From assembly GCA_905234985.1 (NCBI GenBank), contig CAJOJQ010000012.1, positions 1-64,000 on the forward strand: a DNA stretch of 64,000 nt, given 5' to 3'. Both the position numbers and the translations under genes were made by a program. The notes below the pieces were generated by a model. It saw only the letters and a program-made list of their open reading frames with translations, did no database searches and was not told the DNA's origin. Source of the DNA: an uncultured Christensenellaceae bacterium. GTDB lineage: Bacteria > Bacillota > Clostridia > Christensenellales > Aristaeellaceae. Every line of letters starts with the position of its first letter. The first letter of the stretch is position 1. Positions 59,077 through 64,000 of this stretch are shown here, piece after piece.

Positions 59077-60423
59077 ATGAAGGAACAAAAGCGCGAAGGG
59101 TACATATTCAATTGGTATTTTCCGCCGCTGGGCCAGCGCATCATGAAAACCAGCCTTGCGGTGTTCATTTGCCTCATGTTTTATTGGCTGCGGGGCTACC
59201 GGGGCGGGGAAATGCCCGCCGAGGCGTGCATCACCGCCATCATCTGCATGCAGCCCTATGTGCATGACACTGCCGCTTACGCCCGGGACCGATTCATCGG
59301 CAGCTTCATCGGGGCGTTCTGGGGGCTGATGTTTCTGCTGGTGCTGCTGGTTTTCCCTAACTTGGGGAAAACGCCGCTGCTGCTGTATCCCATGATGGGC
59401 GTGGGCGTGCTGATTTCCCTGTACAGCGCGGTGGTCATGCGCCGCCCGGACACGTCGGGCCAGGCCGCCATCGTGTTCATCTGCGTGGTGATCGCCTATC
59501 CGGAGATCGAAGCGCCCTTGCAGCAGGCTTTTCACCGGATGCTGGACGTGCTGGTGGGCACGGCGGCGGCCATCGGGGTGAACGTGCTGCGCTGGCCCAG
59601 GGAAAAGCGGCGGGATCGGCTGTTTTTCGTGCGCACCCGGGATATCGTGCCCGATCAATTGGCCCAAATGCATTCCGCCGTGCTGTTTCGGCTCAATTAC
59701 CTGTTCAACGACGGGGCGAAGATCTGCCTCATGTCCGAACACGCCCCGGCGTTCCTGCTGTCTCAGCTGGGGAACGCCAGGGTGAACGTGCCGCTGATCG
59801 TCATGGACGGGGCGGGCATTTACGACGCGCAGGAAAACGAATACTTAGCCGTGGAAACGCTGCCGTCCGCATCCTCCGCCTGGCTCATGGAAAGGCTGAA
59901 CGAGCTGAACGCAAGCTATTTTGTATACACCGTACACAATCACCGCACCTGCATTTTCCACCAGGGCAGGCTGAGCAAGGGGGAAAAGCTTGTATATGAC
60001 CGCATGAAGCGCTCCCCCTACCGCCATTATCTGGAGGGCGACAGCTTTAACCCGGAGGAAATCGTATGCATCAAGGTGATCGCCGCCACTGTGGAAACGG
60101 ACGGCATCCTGGTTTCCCTCCATGACGCCCTGCCCCATTGGGGCCTGCGGGCCGCCATGCGCGCCCAGGCGGGCTTGCCCGGCAGCGGAAGCCTGTATTT
60201 CTATTCCGCCGACGCCACCATGGAGCGGGCGGAAGAAAGGCTGCTGTGCATGCTGCGGGAAAAGGAAGCCGATTTGCAGCCCGTGGAGATGTTTTCCGCC
60301 ACAGGCTACGCTACGGAACACGACGCGGTACACTTGGTGCAGGAACTGGGCAAGAGCTACGAACCGGTGGCGCTTTTCGCCCTGCTGGAGGGATGGAAAA
60401 AGCGGCGCAACGGCTTGAAATAA
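59077..60423 (+). CDS. FUSC-type membrane protein fused to a degenerate HAD-like domain
   Basis: A 448-residue fusion. Residues 1-175 are a FUSC/aromatic-acid-exporter module with about five membrane segments (AVFICLMFYW; RFIGSFIGAFWGLMFLLVLL; MLDVLVGTAAAIGVNVLRWP). Residues 235-440 resemble a Cof-type HAD phosphatase: VNVPLIVMDGAGIYD at the place of motif I, LMERLNELNASYFVYTVHNH (motif II region) and SYEPVALFALLEGWKKRR at the end. Motif I has a first Asp (D244) but Ala at the second Asp, and no GDxxND motif is visible, so it is probably a binding, not a catalytic, domain. GGAGG lies before the ATG. Confidence 0.75.
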   Translation: MKEQKREGYIFNWYFPPLGQRIMKTSLAVFICLMFYWLRGYRGGEMPAEACITAIICMQPYVHDTAAYARDRFIGSFIGAFWGLMFLLVLLVFPNLGKTPLLLYPMMGVGVLISLYSAVVMRRPDTSGQAAIVFICVVIAYPEIEAPLQQAFHRMLDVLVGTAAAIGVNVLRWPREKRRDRLFFVRTRDIVPDQLAQMHSAVLFRLNYLFNDGAKICLMSEHAPAFLLSQLGNARVNVPLIVMDGAGIYDAQENEYLAVETLPSASSAWLMERLNELNASYFVYTVHNHRTCIFHQGRLSKGEKLVYDRMKRSPYRHYLEGDSFNPEEIVCIKVIAATVETDGILVSLHDALPHWGLRAAMRAQAGLPGSGSLYFYSADATMERAEERLLCMLREKEADLQPVEMFSATGYATEHDAVHLVQELGKSYEPVALFALLEGWKKRRNGLK

Positions 60424-60476
60424 TGATAAGAACAGGCCCCGGAGCGTCGGCTTCGGGGCCTGCGTCAAAAGGATAT

Positions 60477-62405
60477 TCAATTGCCCATGCTGTGCAGCTC
60501 CGCGTCGTCGAGCTTGCCCCAGGCCCCCGCGCCGTCGCATTGGACGTGGATGCCCACGGTCAAAAGATCCCCTTCCCGCACGCGAATGCCCTCGATGATC
60601 GGCGTATTCCATACGTTCCATTGGGTGACGGTGGCGGGCACGGCGGACACAGTTTCCCCGTTGATTTTCACATAGCTGTAAATAGTTGTGTTGCCCGCGT
60701 CGCCGCCCTGGATGGAAATGGTATAGGCGTATTTTCCCGCCGGCAGATCAGAAACATCCTGTTCTAAATCGAAGCTGACGGAATTGGCCCTGGCGGAATA
60801 GAAATGCCAGTGCCGGGAGCCGGTCATGGAGTCGATGGGCTTATCCTCGGCGTACAACTCATCCGCCCCGGCGTAGTCGACGGCCCTCCACATGCTCAGG
60901 TCGTCTTCCTCAAAGCTGCCGTTGGCGAGATAATTGAACTGAACCAAATGCAGGTTCAGCACGGCTTCCATGCCGTCCGCCTTGCCGTGGAGCACATGGA
61001 CGCCGGGGCCTTCCGCTTTTAGCAGGGACGCGGGAAGGATCTTCCAGGAAACCGGGATCTCCTTCCGGGAATTATCGTTCATCACGGCGGTCACGGTATC
61101 GGGCAGAACGACGTCCCCGTTAATGTCGCAGTACAGCTCCGCTTCCTCCAGGGCAGCCACCCGCAGGGCGGTTTCCCGACCGGTTTTCACCAAGTTGAAC
61201 ATGGCGAGAGAGGGGAGAGCATGGCCTGAAAAATCGAACAGGGCCTGATTGTCGCAGGCGCTGCCGCCGTAATATTTTCCCGCGTCGTTGGGGTCGTATT
61301 CCCCGGCGTAGCTGGTGGCCCAGCCGGAGCCGTATTGCTCCCATTTGGCGGAATTTTCTTCCCAGGAGGCGGTGCCCACCGGCGCCCAGGCCCCTTCCCA
61401 GTAGCACACGCCGACGCCGCCCACGTCCGCCATGGCCTGCACCACGTCGGTAAACGCGTTCACCTGGCCCTGTACGGTCAGGGGATAGGGCGGGTATTGC
61501 ATGCTGCCCTCGCCGAAGCTGTTGCCGCTGAAATCCCCGTCCGCCCCCGTCCAGGCATAGCTGGTTTCCATCACCATCACCTTTTTGCCGTAGGTTTCCG
61601 CGATTTCGGAAAGCACGGCCTTCAGGTTCTCCATGGAACCGTGCCAGAAGGGGTAATAGCTGGAGCCGAACACGTCGTAGTCCAGGCCCTGACGCGCTAA
61701 ATTCGCGGCCCAGGAACGGTAGGCGTCCCCGTTTTCCGGATTGGAGAAGTGGACGGCGACCAGCGCGCCGGGGTACGCCTCCCGCACCGCCCGGCTGCCC
61801 GCGCTCATGAGCGCGCAAATGTTGGGCCACCGTTTTTCGCCGCACAGCTGGCCGTTGGTTTCGTTGCCCAGCTGCACCATGGCGACGGAAACGCCCGCGT
61901 CCCGCAGCTTTACAAGGCAGTCCTGGGTATATGCCTCAACGGCAGCCGCCTTTTCGCCGATCTTCATGCCCTTCCAGGCTTTGGGCGCCATCTGCTTGCC
62001 GGGGTCGGCCCAGAAATCGGAATAATGGAAATCCACCAGCAGGGGCAGGCCCGCCGCCGCGGCCCGTCTGCCGATTTCCACCGCCGCGTTGATATCGCAG
62101 TTGCCGCCGCCGTAGCCCCGGCCCTGGCTGTCAAAGGGATCGTTCCATACCCGCACGCGAATCAGGTTCACCCCGTTTTCCGCCAGCAGTTCAAATAAAT
62201 CCCGTTCATCGCCCGCCGCGTCATAGTATTTGACGCCGGACGCTTCCTCCGCCAGCACCGAGGACACGTCCATGCCAAGGAAAAAGCTCTCCGGCAGGTT
62301 TTCCACTCTGCGCACGAACAGGGCTTCTTCCTCCGCCATGCCGGGCAGCGCGCAAAGCAGCAGCGTCGCCGCCGTCAGAAAGGCTATACACTTTTTGAAA
62401 CTCAT
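60477..62405 (-). CDS. Secreted GH53 arabinogalactan endo-beta-1,4-galactanase
   Basis: A 642-residue secreted enzyme. Signal peptide (residues 1-24, FKKCIAFLTAATLLLCALPG). GH53 domain at about 38-410: acid/base E182 in MVQLGNETNGQ, nucleophile E280 in KVMVMETSYAW, plus LIRVRVWNDPFD and VDFHYSDFWADPG. It is followed by an Ig-like Big_4 segment (430-495) and a C-terminal carbohydrate-binding-like module (500-642: YLANGSFEEDDLSMWRAVDY; LEQDVSDLPAGKYAYTISIQ), CBM61-like in position. It hydrolyses beta-1,4-galactan of pectin side chains. GGAGGG precedes the ATG at 62405; the longer start is rejected. Confidence 0.93.
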   Translation of the reverse strand: MSFKKCIAFLTAATLLLCALPGMAEEEALFVRRVENLPESFFLGMDVSSVLAEEASGVKYYDAAGDERDLFELLAENGVNLIRVRVWNDPFDSQGRGYGGGNCDINAAVEIGRRAAAAGLPLLVDFHYSDFWADPGKQMAPKAWKGMKIGEKAAAVEAYTQDCLVKLRDAGVSVAMVQLGNETNGQLCGEKRWPNICALMSAGSRAVREAYPGALVAVHFSNPENGDAYRSWAANLARQGLDYDVFGSSYYPFWHGSMENLKAVLSEIAETYGKKVMVMETSYAWTGADGDFSGNSFGEGSMQYPPYPLTVQGQVNAFTDVVQAMADVGGVGVCYWEGAWAPVGTASWEENSAKWEQYGSGWATSYAGEYDPNDAGKYYGGSACDNQALFDFSGHALPSLAMFNLVKTGRETALRVAALEEAELYCDINGDVVLPDTVTAVMNDNSRKEIPVSWKILPASLLKAEGPGVHVLHGKADGMEAVLNLHLVQFNYLANGSFEEDDLSMWRAVDYAGADELYAEDKPIDSMTGSRHWHFYSARANSVSFDLEQDVSDLPAGKYAYTISIQGGDAGNTTIYSYVKINGETVSAVPATVTQWNVWNTPIIEGIRVREGDLLTVGIHVQCDGAGAWGKLDDAELHSMGN

Positions 62406-62436
62406 GATGATTTCCCTCCTTGGTATATTTGCGTCT

Positions 62437-62458
62437 GCGTTCCCTCTTGCGGGAACGC
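62437..62458. promoter_or_regulatory. Inverted repeat in the divergent GH53/pentapeptide region
   Basis: GCGTTCCC, 6-base loop, GGGAACGC. It overlaps the -35 box of the rightward promoter and lies 32 bases upstream of the GH53 start, so it may be an operator or an mRNA hairpin. Confidence 0.5.
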
Positions 62459-62475
62459 GCGGCATTGGGTACAAT
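62447..62475 (+). promoter_or_regulatory. Promoter of the pentapeptide-repeat gene
   Basis: TTGCGG (62447-62452), 17 bases, TACAAT (62470-62475). Confidence 0.6.
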
Positions 62476-62506
62476 AGAGAAAACAAAGGGGAAAGGGGAG
62501 AGGCGC

Positions 62507-63160
62507 ATGCTTTCGCCCAACGTACCGGAAAACCTGACGGATGCAATGTTAGAGGAAGCCGTCTCCCGCGCCGTGGAGGATGGGACGGACGTGGAAGCCT
62601 GCCGCTTTTACGGGGACAGCCTGCCGGAGATTCCGGGGGAGGTGCTGGAGTTTTCCGGCTGCTTCTTTGAAAAGTGTACGTTCCGGCCCTGCGGGGCGGA
62701 GCGGCTGGTGTTCGTGGACTGCGTGCTGGAAAAATGCGATTTAAGCGGAATGCGGTTTGAAAAGTGTACCTTCCAGCGGGTCGGCTTCCGGAACTGCCGC
62801 ATGACGGGGGCGCAGTTTACGGCTTCTCCCCTCATGAACGTGACGTTTGACGGGTGCCTAATGGATTACGCGGGCTTTGCTGAAATCAAGGCCCAGCACG
62901 TGCTGTTTTCGGCGTGTATCATGAAGGAATGCGGCGTTTACCGCTTTCGCTGGCAGGATTGGGCGCTTCGTGCCTGCAATCTGAACCGGGCGGAGATTCG
63001 GGAAACGGCCATGAAGGGCATGGACGTGACCTCCTGCGAAATCGAAGGGATCGCCGTGGATATCCCTTCCCTCCGGGGGATGAAGGTCAGCCGGGAACAG
63101 GCCCTGGGCCTTGCCGCCCTGCTGGGCCTGGTGATCGAGGATGCGTCACAGCCATTATAG
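62507..63160 (+). CDS. Pentapeptide-repeat protein
   Basis: A 217-residue protein with a right-handed beta-helix of pentapeptide repeats from about residue 45 to 195 (FSGCFFEKCTFRPCG; FVDCVLEKCDLSGMRFEKCT; FRNCRMTGAQFTASPLMNVT; ACNLNRAEIRETAMKGMDVT). Cysteine is frequent at the repeat i-2 position. GGGGAG precedes the ATG at 62507. Some relatives protect DNA gyrase from quinolones or toxins (Qnr/MfpA), but many are of unknown role, and the repeat pattern alone does not show which. Confidence 0.88.
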   Translation: MLSPNVPENLTDAMLEEAVSRAVEDGTDVEACRFYGDSLPEIPGEVLEFSGCFFEKCTFRPCGAERLVFVDCVLEKCDLSGMRFEKCTFQRVGFRNCRMTGAQFTASPLMNVTFDGCLMDYAGFAEIKAQHVLFSACIMKECGVYRFRWQDWALRACNLNRAEIRETAMKGMDVTSCEIEGIAVDIPSLRGMKVSREQALGLAALLGLVIEDASQPL

Positions 63161-63243
63161 CAAAAAACCAGCGGCGGGAAAAGGGAATTTTTTCCGGGCT
63201 TCCGTGAATGCCGAAAAAACCCGCATTTTGGACAAATAGCGCA

Positions 63244-63272
63244 TTGACAAAGGCAGGAAAAAACATTATACT
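63244..63272 (+). promoter_or_regulatory. Promoter of the pyrimidine leader
   Basis: Consensus TTGACA (63244-63249), 17 bases, TATACT (63267-63272). Confidence 0.85.
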
Positions 63273-63284
63273 TTCCACGGTTCA

Positions 63285-63392
63285 TATCTTTAAGGCGGTA
63301 CAGAGAGACCGGCAAGAGACGATGGAACGCTTTTGCAGTATGGGCGCGAAGCGCCGTGAAGGGTTCTGCTCTGTACGGGCAGGGCCATTTTT
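63285..63392 (+). promoter_or_regulatory. PyrR-type attenuator
   Basis: The segment TTTAAGGCGGTACAGAGAG then ACCGGCAAGAG (63290-63318) matches the PyrR binding-loop consensus of Firmicutes. GTACAGAG (63298-63305) is perfectly complementary to CTCTGTAC (63369-63376), the antiterminator pairing. GCTCTG (63368-63373) also pairs with CAGGGC (63380-63385) and is followed by TTTTT, the terminator. The two pairings share bases and exclude each other, as in pyr operons: with UMP/UTP, PyrR holds the loop and the terminator forms. Confidence 0.78.
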
Positions 63393-63395
63393 GTT

Positions 63396-63763
63396 ACTAC
63401 TCAGCCTAACGGCTTCGTAGTAACGCGCGGGCGGGTATTGCATACCCCCCGCGAATCCGCAGCATCAAAGGTCGCAACTCCCCTTCATGGGGAGATTGCT
63501 CCCTTTCGGCTGATCTCACCACGGGCGAAACTCCCGCCACAGGCGGTCGCCCGTGGTTCGTCCCCCTAAAATTCCTTCGGAATTTCCGGGCGGAAAAACC
63601 GCAAGGTAGGACAATTTCTTTCAGTCGTCTCCGCTCCTTACAGAAATTTTCCGTCCTCCCGGCGTACACGCCGCCGGTGCGGATTTCAGTCAAGGGGCGT
63701 GCCCCTTGACAATCCCCCGTTGACACCGTTTCTTCGGTGGTTCTCAAGGGGAGGCTAAGTAGT
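63396..63763. mobile_element. 368-bp structured MITE-like insert in the pyr leader
   Basis: Bounded by an imperfect 11-bp terminal inverted repeat, ACTACTCAGCC (63396-63406) and GGCTAAGTAGT (63753-63763). The inside is noncoding with many hairpins: ACCACGGGCGA/TCGCCCGTGGT, CAAGGGGC/GCCCCTTG, TTACTAC/GTAGTAA and others. No target duplication is clear. Its antisense 134-codon frame is Arg-rich and has no homology-like features. It separates the attenuator terminator from the permease gene by over 400 bases. Confidence 0.65.
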
Positions 63764-63829
63764 GTCTTTTTTTCTGGGTATTGACGCTTCGGCGTTGATA
63801 TAAAAATCATGGACAGGGGGAGAATACCA

Positions 63830-64000
63830 ATGAAACTTGTCTACGACATTGCCGACAAACCGCCCATCAAAAAGAATCTGATCTATGCCTTCCAGCAGCT
63901 GCTGGCCATCATGGCCGCCACTTTGCTGGTGCCCATCCTGGTGGACGGCACGGGCGTTTACATGAGCCAGCCTGCCGCGCTGTGCGGCGCGGGCGTGGGC
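63830..64000 (+). CDS. pyrP: Uracil-type nucleobase permease, N-terminal part
   Basis: The first 57 codons only: MKLVYDIADKPPIKKNLIYA then FQQLLAIMAATLLVPILVDG. The PIKKNLxYAFQQLLAI opening and the first membrane segment are typical of solute carrier family 23 (NCS2) uracil/xanthine permeases. GGGGGAG lies 9 bases before the ATG. A PyrR attenuator upstream supports uracil as the substrate. The gene runs off the window. Confidence 0.85.
   Translation, partial: MKLVYDIADKPPIKKNLIYAFQQLLAIMAATLLVPILVDGTGVYMSQPAALCGAGVG

Noticed and set aside
63406-63810. 134-codon minus-strand frame in the pyr leader
   Set aside because: It covers the hairpin-rich insert; composition is set by palindromes and there is no ribosome binding site.

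Overview
The window looks like chromosome of a high-GC, spore-forming Firmicute of the class Clostridia, probably from a gut or rumen community. The evidence is a Firmicutes-type rimP-nusA-ylxR-ylxQ-infB-rbfA-nrnA-truB operon, two GerMN lipoproteins, a SipL-like spore-coat protein (SPOCS domains plus LysM), a two-subunit serine dehydratase, a PyrR-type attenuator and many AGGAGG ribosome binding sites. I cannot fix the family from this sequence.

Layout. 1-1182: AT-richer accessory DNA with one secreted protein of unknown function. 1183-7150: a compact 5.97-kb integrative element in the 3' end of tRNA-Trp, bounded by a 23-bp direct repeat. It carries a tyrosine integrase, an XRE repressor, a divergently transcribed excisionase, a replication-type operon with internal iterons, a PDDEXK nuclease, a DUF5681 phage protein and a ribbon-helix-helix regulator. 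No capsid, portal, large terminase or relaxase gene is visible, so it resembles a phage satellite (PICI-like layout). 7201-17640: chromosome resumes with a nucleoside-kinase-like P-loop protein, a Na/Pi cotransporter, dnaX, a Zn-motif membrane protein, a SPOR protein, a DUF6062 protein and the two GerMN lipoproteins. 17701-23451: purine salvage and uptake (xpt plus a BMP-type ABC transporter). 23796-29073: three secreted proteins of unknown function and a carboxylesterase. 29160-37929: the rimP-truB translation and ribosome-maturation operon followed by a HAD phosphatase. 38083-41851: an ABC permease/ATPase pair without a binding protein, the SipL-like protein, and a GNAT enzyme under a perfect palindromic operator.

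41917-56011: serine dehydratase, a diguanylate cyclase, asd-dapA-dapB (diaminopimelate branch), a zinc-ribbon membrane protein paired with a condensation-type acyltransferase, two paralogous NlpC/P60-like secreted proteins separated by a 74-bp tandem duplication, a MazG-like protein, a truncated class B sortase, an FAD oxidoreductase and glutamate dehydrogenase. 56074-64000: a two-membrane-protein plus M20-peptidase operon, a FUSC protein fused to a degenerate HAD-like domain, a secreted GH53 galactanase, a pentapeptide-repeat protein, and the start of a uracil permease behind a PyrR attenuator. A 368-bp structured, MITE-like insert lies between that attenuator and its gene.

The most notable items are the satellite-like element with its att sites, arm repeats and internal iterons; the PyrR leader split by an insert; the 70-bp hairpin repeat near rbfA and sipL whose two copies show compensatory stem changes; and the FUSC-HAD fusion. 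All functional calls come from reading motifs by eye; no database search was run.
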